Shown here: in pieces, positions 11,287-23,396 of the stretch | Numbering within the stretch: position 1 is the stretch's first letter | Layout of the letters: every line of letters begins with the position of its first letter | Source of the DNA: Arthrinium phaeospermum | Lineage: Eukaryota > Ascomycota > Sordariomycetes > Amphisphaeriales > Apiosporaceae | Direction: 5' to 3' | Assembly: GCA_006503535.1 (NCBI GenBank) | Contig: QYRS01000003.1 | Span: forward strand, 1,860,001 to 1,924,000 | Length of the DNA: 64,000 bases | Notes under the pieces: model-generated | Told to the model about the DNA's origin: nothing | Seen by the model: the letters and a program-made list of their open reading frames with translations, nothing else | Database searches by the model: none | Position numbers and translations under genes: made by a program

Positions 11287-12389
11287 CGTACCCGCCACTT
11301 CATTTTCGCCCATTGCATCCAGCTTAGCCTACTACCTACTTGTTCGCTTGTACGAATTACTCTACCTCGGCACACGACCTATACCTACCTACCTACCCAG
11401 CCCTTTGCCGGGTACAAAGCCTATTTCTTGGGCATGTGAGCCTATTCACTCACATAGATTGCGCTGTTTTCTTTCCCTGCTTTTTAGCTTCTTTTTCTGG
11501 CTTTTTTGCCTTTTGGGTAGATATGGGATTATTGTGGAATACGGGGAGGTTCTTGGATATCATGTAAACACTTGCATTGGTTGGTCTGGGTGAAGAAGAC
11601 TGTTGGATCCTTTATCTTGCTGTTTGTTATTATAGTACATATTTGGTCATTTCGGGTTGATAGGTTAAGAAATGGTAACAGCCGGAGAGGTGGGTTGGGC
11701 GAGCACGCTTCGCATGATGATGCATATGTATTACGTATTCAAAGAAAGCCAACATGTTAGGCTGACACATTGGTCGTACCCTTTGCCAAGAGGTGTCTAC
11801 CAAACAGGCCCTTCTGCATTGAACGTAACCCCAGTAGAAAGAAAATCAAAACTCTGCAACAACTGCACTTTGGTTGATCATAATACCATTTGGACCAGAG
11901 GTGATATTCTTCGGGTGGGAAACATTCGCATACGGTAAGAAGATAATCAATATAATTCAGTTGAGTATTTCATGGAGATATCATAGCGAAACACGGCAAG
12001 GCAGACTTGGGCGAGAAGGTTTTTTTGCTGCTACCAGCGGTATGTTCTATTATCAATAGTGACTTCGTAGCAAGAAAGCCAATTTTCCATTGCCTGGACG
12101 ATAAGCGTCCAAGCCTGGGTATCTTCAATCATCCGGTATTAGTGGCCAACCCCCGGGCCTCAACCCCTCTTTGTACATGATACAGAACCCCAACTGACAG
12201 GCATTATTGTGAGTTCGTTGCGTCGTAAAAGCGATGGTACCTTTGCTTCATCCCCACCCATCAAAGTCCATGCATGAAAAACCAATATCATTATGTCATC
12301 CGTCATTGCCTCGCGCGCCAAAAATGATGTACGTGTAGAAAGGAACAGCTCGTAACGTCTTCGAAGATTTCAGAATGCTATCATCGACT
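11287..12389. other. Convergent intergenic region between the Usp1 and CFEM genes
   Basis: Contains the 3' flanks of two converging genes. Nothing beyond short random ORFs. A TACCTACC run occurs near 11385-11400. Confidence 0.6.
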
Positions 12390-13330
12390 TTAAAGCATGA
12401 GCAATCCGAAACCGGCCGCGGCGAAGAAAGCACCGGGTGCGACTGTCTTCATGGCAGCGGGGTTGTTGGAAGACGAGCTGGCAGGGGCCTCGGGCTCGGT
12501 GGTGGAGGTCGACTCAGCCTGGGTCTTGGTGGTGAAGGTGCTGCCATCGGTGGTAACGGTGGTCTCAACCTCGGAGGTGTTGGTGGTGACGGAAGCAGAT
12601 CCGGACTGAGTCTCGGAGGGGTTCGCGCTGCCACTGCCGCTGGCGCCGCTAGTGCTGAAGATGGTAGACTTTCCAATGGTGGAGGTGATGGATGAACCGT
12701 CAGACTCGATGGTAGTCAGGACGTCCTGGGTGCTGATAGGGACGGGGACGCCACCAAAGATGGTGGTCTGTCCGACGGTGGAGGTAATGGTGGATCCATC
12801 GGAGGTCAGGGTGGAGAGAATGTCCGAGGTCGTCACGGCGCTCTGGGAGCCCGAAGCAGATGCAGATGCCGATGCCGAGCCAGTCTGGCCGGTAGCCATC
12901 ACAGTGGTGGTGGCAGAGGGGTTGGAGCCAGTGACCGAGCCAGGGACGCCTTCGATGTCAATACCAACGGCGGCGCACTGGTTCTTGCCGAACGCCTTGA
13001 CGGCGCTGGCTTCCTCCTGCTTGGGGCAAGCTTGATCTGCGCAGTCTCTAACTCCGTAGATGAAGTTCTTGCTGGAGCACAGCAGCGCCAATCACCGGAC
13101 TCGCACTTGAAGGCGGAAGCCTGGTTCACCATGTTGGGAATACAGACGAGCTATATCGAAGCAGGGTCAGCAATGATGGGCCGAGACAGCCACACATCCT
13201 CCGGGGCAGTAGTGGAGGACATGCTCGCTGAGTGGAGGGGAAAACTTACACCACACTTAGGGAAGTTGTCAGGCATCGACTGAGCCGAGACAAGGGCGGA
13301 AGCACCCAGAATCATAATAACACTCTTCAT
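12390..13330 (-). CDS. CFEM-domain, Ser/Thr-rich GPI-anchored cell-wall protein (apparent frameshift)
   Basis: Exon 1 13330-13250 encodes a signal peptide (MKSVIMILGASALVSAQ) and the first CFEM cysteine; a 99-bp intron (GTAAGT..ATAG, 13249-13151) follows; exon 2 runs to stop 12390. The CFEM cysteines can be placed as Cx3C, x12, C, x6, CxC, x11, C, x4, C, x16, C if one missing base near 13084 is allowed: upstream frame gives ESGDWRC, downstream frame gives LLCSSKNFIYGVRDC. The Asp three residues before the CxC pair, the haem-iron ligand in Candida Csa2-type proteins, is present. After the domain comes a long Ser/Thr-rich stalk with three copies of an SDGSxITST-type unit, then SSNNPAAMKT and a hydrophobic tail ending LLML, a typical GPI signal. 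Such proteins act at the wall in adhesion, haem/iron uptake or host contact; which applies here is unknown. Confidence 0.85.
12540..12870 (-). repeat. Tandem Ser/Thr repeats in the CFEM protein stalk
   Basis: Three degenerate copies of a 30-40 residue unit centred on LTSDGSTITSTVGQTTIF, IESDGSSITSTIGKSTIF and VTTDGSTFTTKTQ. The DNA copies are diverged but in register. Likely an O-glycosylated spacer. Confidence 0.75.
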
Positions 13331-16300
13331 TTTGGCGGGTTTGGTTGGTTCGAGAGATCTGTCGACGAGAACGTGTGAGTATTGTACGGATGTGTTTAGT
13401 CAACAGAGAAATGATGTTCGAACGGTGCCAAAAGAGGATGGGCAAAAAGGCTGTTTCTGCAGAAAGACTTGTGGGTGTTGCGGATGCTGGGCCGAAACCG
13501 AAGAAAGTCTGGATGTTGGAGTGTGTAATGGAAGAAGAGGCTTGGAAGAGGGAGGGAGTGGTTTGGAATTTCAAAAAGGGCTTGCTCGGAAGTATTTGTC
13601 TTGGGAGGGACTAGGTAGGAAGCAGTAGGGAAGGTGCATGGTTGGCGAGAGGGCTCTCTGGCAAGATGGTGTGTGTGTGTGTGTACAGAGGGCGTCTCAG
13701 ACTATTCGCGGCAGGTGCAACTGCAAGAGGCTGGAGCAGGTGTGGATGTGTAATTGCAACATGGGGTATAGGGAAGGCGCAAGGGAAGGAAGGGGCCGGC
13801 AGCGCTTGAAGCTAGGCCTCCCATCCCGTGTTCCTGAATTCTGCAGGTCCGCCCCGGCAAATAGGCAGGGAAGTGGGGTGAGCGGCATGGTTGACTTACA
13901 TCTCTTGGTGATTAGTTGAATTATTAGGTAAGTGGAATTAGAGAGGCAGGCTGATGAAGAGCTGATGGCTGAGTGTCCTTGAGATGGTGTGTGGTCGAAG
14001 ATGAGATGGTAGAGGGAGGGAAGGGCAGCAGGCCGTTATATAATCCCATCGTCTGTTGTCTGCGAGCTGGCAAGCGGTGTTTCCTTGGTCCTGCAACCCA
14101 AAGTCAAGCCTGTTCTACAGACCGACGATGCAGGCCAGCTACGTAAGTCGTGTAGTGACTGCCCCTTTTTCCATGGCAGCTTGTCATTCGCTACTATACC
14201 CAACCCATGCCATACCGGTTTAAGTCGATTTGCAGCCGCTAGCAGTACAACCGTGGAATTGCACCAACCTCCTCCTCCCCACTTGCCTCTGGCCTGCCCC
14301 TGTTCCTTTACTTCCTGGCGCCCACATCCCTGCCTAGCATCCGGGCATCGACCTCCCCGGCGAGCCATCTCTTGTTAGTAAACACAGCTTGTCATCAGGA
14401 TCGTTTAAGTTTCGTTTCCCGCCTGCCCGACCGCCCGCGAGCAAGCCTGCATTTGCTTGACAGGTTCATAGATGGCTAGCTTGCCCGCCGTCCATCGGCC
14501 CCATCGCTGAGCTCATTGTGGGGTGTGACCCGTTGTCCGTGTTCTGTTTCCCACGCGCGAACCGAAGCCACGACTACATACCTAGACCCCTGGCAGGCCT
14601 GGCTCGTTCGGGCTAGTCTGTGTCTTGGGGAATTGGGGAAAGAACATCATGGGCATGGTTGATCATCCATGATATCAACTGGAAGTGATCCATCAACTGC
14701 TGTCCGGCTCGGCGCCATCGAGGCAGATCTCCGATCCCACGGTTGCGACGGCTTCGACTGGTATCAACAGTGCTGGAAGAAGAAAGCACACCAACGTCTC
14801 TCAATCTACCTGTAGCTCTGCACCAACCAGCCTTGTTTCCTTCTTTGAGCTGCACGACACGACGTAAGGTATGCCGACAGAAGAACAATTGCATGTCTGT
14901 AAGTGACAGTTTCTGAGGGTGTCGCTACTACTACTGTAGTGGTAAGGTACATAAGGTTGGGCCTTGTCTTTTTTTTTCTTCCCAACCCGGTTGCCTACCA
15001 CTTCTCTGATCGCGAATCGCAGGCTCAAACGTCGGTCTAATCAATAAGATTTGCTCAACCGATACAGTAGAATGCACTACTAACTAATTTCCCCTGCCAT
15101 TTCCCGTCCGCGATATCCTGTTTTATGCCTGGCCTAGCTCTGATGGACATAGAGTCGTGCTACCAGGCTCGTCTTCTTATTCGAGCTCACCTTCCCGAAT
15201 GACGTCTTTCATTTGATGCAGCACTGACCAGTAGTATCGTTAGATGCCCTCGTCACTTTTGCGGTGTCTCTGCCTAGCTGAAGATAGATAGTAGTAGGGT
15301 ACATGCAATTACGGCTGGTGTGCAGCAGCATGTTTCACGGAAGATGGGTTTCAAACCATCGCCCGCGCCTGCAGTCCCAGCCTGTACTCGCTATACTTCC
15401 TTGAGGGGTAACAAACTGCATGGCTATGGGGCCTGTTACATTTGTTCCTGTACAAGATATCGGATGACAAACTATTGCTACACATACGATGGCTGGAAGA
15501 AAAATTATGTGACGGGCCGGCATTGTCCACCGACTTTCCCACGAAAGCTACGCAAAACAAGGCACAGCCATGAATTTGCTTCTGGAAGAACTCATCGCAT
15601 GGGTGAAGTCAAGATTTGACGATCCAGGTGGCTGGAGCTTGGGTGTTGGCAGGAGCTCATTGGTCAGCGGGCCCTGCAAAGCCACTTACTTGGTTGGGCC
15701 TCGCTCGAGATTTTCCATTGATGCTCAACACTGAATTATGGAGACTGTCAAACAGAAAAAAAAACCGGGAAACGGACGGTCGAAGGTCGCAGTGACGTGG
15801 ATCGACAGCCTGTCCCACAGGTTGACATGGAAACAGCACAACCTACAACCTCGACAACGTGTAGGTACAGTAGGTAGGTGAAGGTTGTGACCGGCACCCA
15901 TGTGCATCGATTCTAATCCCGATCAACGATAGCAGCTCCCAGCAACATCAACATCCAGGATACGTACGTCCCTCAGCACATCATTGAAGCCCAAGTCAAT
16001 GTCAATACTAGTAAGGGGTGAATGTCAGGAATTTTGGGCTCACGAGCCAGCAGAACGAAGCGGTAGAGTCCGCATTGATGTCTATTGCCAGAAAGGGAAT
16101 ACATCTAGACTGTACACCCACCTGAGCACTCAATCCAGCCATCCTGTGGCCATGCACGGCGATCCCTGACTGGAGATCTCTCCAATCTCTCTCGACGCTA
16201 TGCAGGACGGGGCCCGTCGTCTTCGTTCACTTATTCACACAACAAGCACGCTGGGCTGCTCTCTCTCCACTGGTAGGTAGACTGGTTGTTGCTTGCCTGG

Positions 16301-19007
16301 CAGTCAAAAGTCGCGGGAGCTATCTAGCACTGTTTCTGCGGGCAAGTGCATGCCGATTGCCCCATTGGCTCAGCTCAACACATGCATCGATTTCCGAGTG
16401 ACGAAATATTTCAATATACGACTAGCACCCCTCCCTCAGCCACTCCGCCTTTCTCTTTGGCAGAGCAAGGTTCAGCTTGCAATCAGACAGTCGATCATCT
16501 TGCTTTCTGTCCAATCCAATGGAGGCATGCCTCTCCCCACCGCCCGTGGCTGCTAACTTTGTTTCTACTGATATGTAAGGTCTAGATCTCTGCAGCTGTT
16601 CCATTCATCGGCCTATCAACCGCAAAAGTCTATCAATGATGGTTGAGCATCACCTGGACAACGACTGCAAGGATGCCACCAAACCATGTCCCGTCCTCGC
16701 TGTGTAAATACCCAGCGCCCTCCACCTCGGTGTCAATCTGGGTCTTTCTAGTGCCAAAATGACGAGATCGACAAGACATCCACCACGGCTCCAGACTGGA
16801 GGATAGTCACATCAAGTAGTGATCAATAGTTGAGTTGCTGTACTGGGGCCGGTTACGTACAGCTACTGTAGGCGTCTGGTCACAGCTGCCGGTTAATGAC
16901 AGTAGGCAGAGGCCTCCATTCGCGAATGTGCATTGTCGCCCTCTTTCCGAGCAAGGGAAGGACGGGGAGTTGCCGTCTTTTCGTTAGGTGCAACCCGACT
17001 GGGCGTATGCAAACGGTGGTCGGTAACAGGACCCAAATTGGGTTCCCCGCTTGCCCCGACAGATGTGTTCCCGTCGCTTCCAGCGATTACGACGCCCACG
17101 AGGAAAGAAAAGGAATTATGTACAATAGTTCTGGATCTATGTGCGAACGCTGATCTTAAGCTGCTGCCAGAGAGAACGGTGTTCGGGTTCAACACGGGTT
17201 GATGTGTCGCCTGGAATGGGGTTCCTACCAACCCGGTTCGATTAGGGAATGTTGGGACACGATTTGGTTGTGTAATGCCATGGTGAAGACACCCATCGTC
17301 TTTGGGGCATGACGTCTCGCTCGAGGCCGCAGCCCATCGTCCTGCTTGAGTGTTTCATTGCCTCTCACAAAGGAGCTTACCTGCCTTGGTGGCTATTCAG
17401 TCACATAACCACACTGGTCCTGTGTGTGGCGAGGCCTCGTAATGGATAGATACATATGTGTGTATGTCGTAATGGTACAGCCCAGCCGCCTACGCCCAGC
17501 AAAGGTTGTTGCTCAGCGTAACCTTGCCATGCATGCCACGACCGCGTTGGAGGAGAGCCTGGTAAGGATCGCCACGGATACCTATTATTTGTTGCTGTGT
17601 GACCCTATACGATCTCGATATCCACTTCGACGTCGCTCAAAGGAAATTTGGCCGCCTGGTTTGTGATCGCGACAAATCTCGGTAGGTTCAAGCTTTGGTT
17701 TCCTATCACGTTTTCACCTACAAATAACCAATGTCCACCTACCGGTAGACAACGCTGTGTGTTTGCGAAACACAACCAGCTGCCTCTCCCCTTTCTCTTG
17801 TAGCTACAATTTTTTTCTGGAGCTATATGCCCTCTGCTGCACACCAGGCAAAGGAGAATAAGCATTTCGTCCTGAGGATAATCGCAGCAGCGGTAGAGTT
17901 TATTTTCACGTGGCTAGCCTGTCGCGCCGAGTTTCATCCGAAATGGTAGCACAGCGCCATCAGCTTCTGCAGGCCGTGAACGAGGACATTTTCTGTTGCG
18001 AGACATCCATGTCTCGTCTCGCACCTTTGACTCTCGCTTCCATGGTTCAAGGGGAGGTGAGTGTTGTTCTAGAAGCTCTCGGTTCAGCCCCCCTGACGTG
18101 GCCCCCCTTTATTACCTCATAAACATGGGGGCAAGAATGGTCCAAGATGAAACTAATTCTCAGGTTGGATGACTTGGAGGCCCCTCTGATAGTGCTTTCT
18201 TTTTGTCTCTCCCTCTTGTCCAAATTGGAAGTATGGCAGCAAAACTTGATGAGCCCGAGGCAATCGCTGCCTTCCAGCTGTTCCCTTCTTGGGACTGAAC
18301 TCAGGGAATCGTACCAGTTGGTGACAGGTCGGCACGGCGTACACGCCTACGCTTCTCGTGAGGTTGCTGCCAAGTTTGCTGGAGTAATTGCACCTATCGA
18401 CTTTCGGTCTTATTGTTAGACATGCCTCCTGAGGCACTGGAATGACGAGGAATAAGCACTTGGGCCGAGAGGGATAGTCGATGGAATAGGAATAGATCAT
18501 ACGAAGTAATCTTACACAGTTAGAGGCATATGGTATTGCCTCTTATATTTTCATACTAAGTAATATACCAACTTGAAGATCAAAGCGCTGTAAAAAAAAA
18601 CATCACAGGGGAGCCAGAGTTTGTTCATTTAAGTAACTGTTCATTGAGCTCGCAAGCAGCCCTGCCACCATGCCCATGAGAAGCACTGCGGTAGGCCAGG
18701 GACTGACTATACGAAAGACTAATACAGGGGACCAAAGTTGTCCAGGGCCTGCGAGTGTATCTCTCTACCATAGAAAAAACCAAACGCAAAATGGGAAACA
18801 TAAAACCTTATCCATAATACAATGCATCGATGCGTCAACGTTCAGTACCTCCTTGCTTGAGAGACCTCGCACCCAGACAAACCCCAAAAGCCATCCAGGG
18901 GCATGGGGGGTTTGGCAGTAAACAAATCCCAAAACATTATGTATATCCATCATCAGCCGTCTCATATCGTCATCTCTCCTCCTAACCTTATCGTTAATAT
19001 GCAGCTC
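13331..19007. other. 5.7 kb gene-free region upstream of the CFEM gene and downstream of rnr1
   Basis: No coding gene could be supported on either strand; ORFs are short, overlapping and compositionally random. On the CFEM side a likely 5' UTR intron is visible on the minus strand: donor GTAAGT at 13899, acceptor CAG at 13359 (541 bp), with a TATATAA box at 14036-14043 further up. A GT dinucleotide run lies at about 13670-13684. Several copies of CTACAGTAGG/CTACTGTAG occur (14930, 15866, 16863). No terminal repeats or transposase fragments were found. Confidence 0.55.
14036..14043 (-). promoter_or_regulatory. Candidate TATA box of the CFEM gene
   Basis: TATATAA-like box on the minus strand about 700 bp before the start codon, followed downstream by C/T-rich sequence and a GTAAGT donor at 13899 that could pair with the CAG at 13359. 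This implies a leader with a spliced 541-bp intron. Inference only. Confidence 0.4.
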
Positions 19008-21907
19008 TTAACCACTGCACATCACGCAAGATTCGGGGTTCTCAATGCTGCCTGTGAAGTTTATCAGTTAAAGAACTCAAAACGCTTGATCTAATCGGAT
19101 GACGGGGCAACTTACAGGCCAGTACAGCTTCGTTGTAGATATCAAACTCACGCTCCTTGCTCTCATCACCCTTGTCCTCTTCTTGGCCGGGGGCCTTCTT
19201 GGTCTGGAGAACTGGTTCAGACTCGTCCTTGACCTTCTCAGCCGGCTCGGTAGGCAGAGCCTTGGGGCTCTCACCCTCCTCTACGTCAGCCTTGAAAGGG
19301 ACCGACTTGATAGGCGAAGGTGCAGGCTGCTGGACCTGGGCTGCGGGCGGAGGGGTAGTGGTTGGCGTGGGCATGCCCATGGGACCGCTGGCCAGGCTGT
19401 TGTGCGACATGGGCCGAGATCCCGTAGCGGGGGAGGAAGGGTGAGATACGTAGCTGCCGGACGGGGGTGCTCGCTTCTTCAGGGCTCCTATGCGTGAGAC
19501 TTGGCTATCCTCGACCTTCAACTGTTCCTGGTCCACAGTGAACTGGATAGGAGCAGCAGCAGCCTGCGTTCTCAGGTAGTACATGCCCGTCTTCAAACCG
19601 AGCTTCCATCCTGCGAAGTGCATGCTGGTAATCTTGCCCATGGTGGGGTCGCGCATGTGGATGTTAAGGGATTGAGACTGGTCAATGAAGGCGCCACGGT
19701 CGGCAGCCATCTGCACAACAGTTCGCTGTGAGATTTCCCAGACAGTCTTGTACAGAGCCTTGACCTCAGCCGGGATGTTGGGGATGTTCTGGATGGAACC
19801 ACCCTCAGCAATGATACGGTTCTTCATGTTGTCAGACCAGAGACCCATGTCGACAAGATCCTTGAGCAACCAGGGGTTGACGACTTGGAATTCACCAGCC
19901 AGGACACGACGCGAATAGATGTTGGAGGTATAGGGCTCGAAGCACTCGTTGTTGCCCAGAATCTGGGACGTCGAGGCAGTGGGCATAGGCGCACACAGCA
20001 AGCTGTTGCGGACACCATGCTGCTTGATCTGCTCCTTCAGAGAGGCCCAGTCCCAGAGATCGGAAGGTGTGACATTCCACATGTCATACTGAAGAATACC
20101 CTGGGAGACGGGAGAACCCTCATATGTGGAGTAGGTGCCCTCGACTTGGGCAATGGTCATAGAGGCGGTCAAGGCAGCGTGGTAGATGGTCTCGAAGATC
20201 TGCTTGTTCAACTGCTTAGCCTCGGGAGACTCAAAAGGCATGCGAAGAGCCAAGAAAGCATCCGCAAGACCTTGAACACCAAGACCAATAGGACGGTGGC
20301 GCATGTTGCTGTTGCGTGCCTCGGTGACGGGGTAGTAGTTGACGTCAATAATCTTGTTCAGGTTACGAACGACAACCTGCGTGACTTCGTGGAGCTTCTG
20401 GAAGTCATACGTGCCCGAGTTGTAGTCCACAAAGGCGGGCAAAGCCAGCGAAGCCAAGTTGCAGACAGCGACCTCATCAGGTGCCGAGTACTCGATGATC
20501 TCAGTGCACAGGTTGGAGCTGCGGATAGTACCTAAGTTCTTCTGGTTGCTCTTGCGGTTGCAGTGGTCCTTGTAGAGCATGAAGGGGTTACCAGTCTCGG
20601 TCTGGGCCTCCAGGATGGCGTACCACAGCTTCTGGGCCTTGATCGTCTTACGACCCTTGCCCTCAGCCTCGTACTTCTCATACAAGGCCTCGAACTCGTC
20701 ACCATAGACATCAGCGAGGCCAGGGCACTCGTTGGGGCACATGAGGGTCCACTCTCCATTCTTCTCGACACGCTTCATGAACAGATCGGGAATCCACAGG
20801 GCAAGGAACAGATCACGAGCACGGATCTCCTCCTTACCGTGGTTCTTGCGGAGGTCAAGGAACTCGAAAACATCAGAGTGCCAGGGCTCCAGGTAGATGG
20901 CGAAGGCACCGGGGCGCTTGTTGCCACCCTGGTCGACGTATCGAGCAGTGTTGTTGAAGACACGAAGCATGGGCACGATGCCGTTGGAAGTGCCGTTGGT
21001 GCCAGCAATGTAGGAACCGGTGGCTCGAATGCGATGAACATTGAGACCGATGCCACCCGCCATCTTTGAGATCATAGCACAAGTCTTGAGGGTGTCGTAG
21101 ATTCCCTCAATGCTGTCATCCTTCATGTCGACGAGGAAGCATGAGGAGAGCTGGGCCTGGGGAGTACCAGCGTTGAACAGAGTAGGAGAGGCGTGTGTGA
21201 AGAACTTGCTCGACATGAGGTTGTAGGTCTCAATGACCTTCTCAACGTCGTCTCCCCAGATACCCACAGCGACACGCATGATCATGTGCTGGGGTCTCTC
21301 GGCAATCTTGCCGTTGAGCTTCAGGAGGTATGAACGCTCCAGGGTCTTGAAGCCGAAGTATTGGTAGTTGAAGTCTCGATCGTAGACAATAGCTGAATCG
21401 AGCTCCTCCTTGTGCTTCATCACGCACTCGTAGGTCTCCTTGGCAATCATGGGTGATGCCGTGTTGTTCCTGGGGTTGACATAGTGGTAGAGGTCACTGA
21501 CGACTGAAGACCATTGCTTCTTGGTCTGCTTGTGGAGGTTGGACACGGCAATGCGTGCAGCCAGAATGGCGTAGTCTGGATGTGTGACGGTCATGTAGGC
21601 AGCGGTCTCGGCAGCCTAGGGAGCATTATGGGTTAGCAAAAGCAACGAAACCGGGTTGAGATCAAGAAAACTTACCAGATCGTCGAGCTGTGCAGTGGTG
21701 ACACCTCCGTACACACCGGAGATGACCTTTTGTGTGATGGCAACGGGATCAACATGGTCGGCGTCGAGGCCGTAACATAACCTCGAAACACGGGCTGTGA
21801 TCTTGTCGAATTGGACACGCTCCTGGCGTCCATCTGTTCGATTGTGAGTCGACTGCAGCAGAAAGATAGGGGGAGGTCTGATACATACCACGCTTCTTGA
21901 CATACAT
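19008..21907 (-). CDS. rnr1: Ribonucleoside-diphosphate reductase large subunit (class Ia)
   Basis: Reduces NDPs to dNDPs with the tyrosyl-radical small subunit. Four exons: 21907-21889 (only 19 nt), 21833-21676, 21615-19116, 19051-19008 (44 nt); introns of 55, 60 and 64 bp, all phases matching; 906 aa. Order: ATP-cone (about 1-92, from [18 protein letters not shown]), then the ten-stranded barrel. Key residues are visible at yeast-like positions: Cys218 (SSCFLVDM), Asn427, Cys429 and Glu431 (SSNLCTEII), Cys444 ([11 protein letters not shown]), and the C-terminal redox pair in ESCVMCSG, which comes only after splicing the last intron. About 110 residues before the tail are Pro/Ser/Lys/Glu-rich and disordered, as in other filamentous fungi. 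An ACGCGT box lies 291 bp upstream of the start. Confidence 0.98.
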
Positions 21908-23396
21908 GGCGAAGAAGGTCGAGTGTCTTCTGGCCCGTAGGAGATGGATAGATCAGTTAGGACAAAGGATGTATGAGCAAAGTTCCAGAGCAAAGTATGT
22001 GTTCTAGTTTGTCAAGCCCTAGAAATCTGCAGGCAGGAGCATCTACTGTGGGAAGGGAGTAGAAGATGCCTGTACAGTAGAAATGTTGCGCGTTGTTGAG
22101 TAGAAAGTTGGGGTGTTGGAGGAACAACCGTCGAGTTTGCAAAGGCGGGCCAATTTAAATGGAAATCGCGTACAGGCGCGCCTCTGGATGGTGGGAAACG
22201 CGTCGCAAACAAGCTCGGATCAATTGATTAATGGGAAGACAGCTAGAAAGGTACATGGAGTCTCCTACAAAGACGCCCGAGGCCGGGGGTATTTTTTTCA
22301 GGCGCATTAATCAGCTTGACAGGGTAGGGATAGAAATCGGATTCGGGATGGATGGGCTTTGGACGCCTATTAACACGCCAATGGACGCGCTTTTTCGCTA
22401 AAAAAAAACCACTTTACGCGCACATTGGTGGGGTTGGGCTCGGGGCCTCTACCATCCACCCCTCTCTTGACAGGCCGACACTGACAGTTTCTCTTTGACT
22501 TTCGCCGAATGATATAATCATTGCACATGTGTCTGAGACCTCATCACATCAATTGATGACCTAGAATCCCATCATGAGCAGTCTGCAGACTGTCGGTACC
22601 CCTGTCTCGAAGCTGTAGCATATCCACGCCAGTCCGCACCGTCGCATTTTTCGATGCCGTTGCCAGGCCAAGCCCCACGTACCCAAGTCTCCGTTTCCCG
22701 GACAGCATCCTGGGGCCTGTAGAGATTTCCCGTGTAAGGATTATAAAGCAACCTGTCCCTCCAGCCGCTCTATGATAAAGCCGAAGTCTGATGGAATCCT
22801 ATAGGCTGCTATAGGCATGTCTGTATAGGCAGTAAGAGCAACAGCCCCTACTGCACTTCCTCTACCAGCCCACCGATTACTATGATGGATGGTAGGGCAA
22901 GGCGCTCATCCTCAGTCAGCGCCTCTACCAGGCACCAGGGTCTACACCAATCTTCAATCATGGGGACAAACAAGACCATACCTATATTAGGCACTGCATG
23001 CACTATAAAGTGCGATTGGCGTGAATACGGTATCTTATAAGGGGGTTGTGCATGCAAGTCAGCCTGGGCGGGCTGCATTAACACGAAAGCACGTGGTCAG
23101 TGCATACATTAATTACATGGGGAAATCGATACGAAACTGCCTGCGTCAAAGGCCAGCAGCTAGTAAAACGACTGGCTGATGAGCAGAACACAGCCCTATG
23201 TGACTATTCAGCTGAACCGTGAGTCACCTTCAAGACCTGTATGTGAGATAGATCAATGTACCTATACCATGTACAAAAGTCGATGATACGACGTAGTTTT
23301 CCGTTGTTCGTTTCTTCCAGTTTTAGAGCTAGATCTTTTTTCCCGCCCTGTTCAACCCGCTTTTGCGCAAGGCCCATTGCATCATCGGTTTCTACC
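21908..23396. other. Divergent promoter region between rnr1 and the TatD gene
   Basis: No separate gene supported. It holds the rnr1 leader and promoter (MCB core at 22198, GC-rich palindrome GGCGCGCC at 22175-22182) and the TatD upstream region. The last 141 bases are open in the TatD frame (see the TatD entry). Confidence 0.6.
22198..22203. promoter_or_regulatory. MluI cell-cycle box (MCB core) upstream of rnr1
   Basis: Palindromic ACGCGT, 291 bp upstream of the rnr1 start codon. MBF (Mbp1/Swi6) binds this core, and ribonucleotide reductase genes are classical MBF targets in yeasts. Further ACGCGC motifs lie near 22386 and 22415. Binding in this organism is inferred. Confidence 0.5.
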
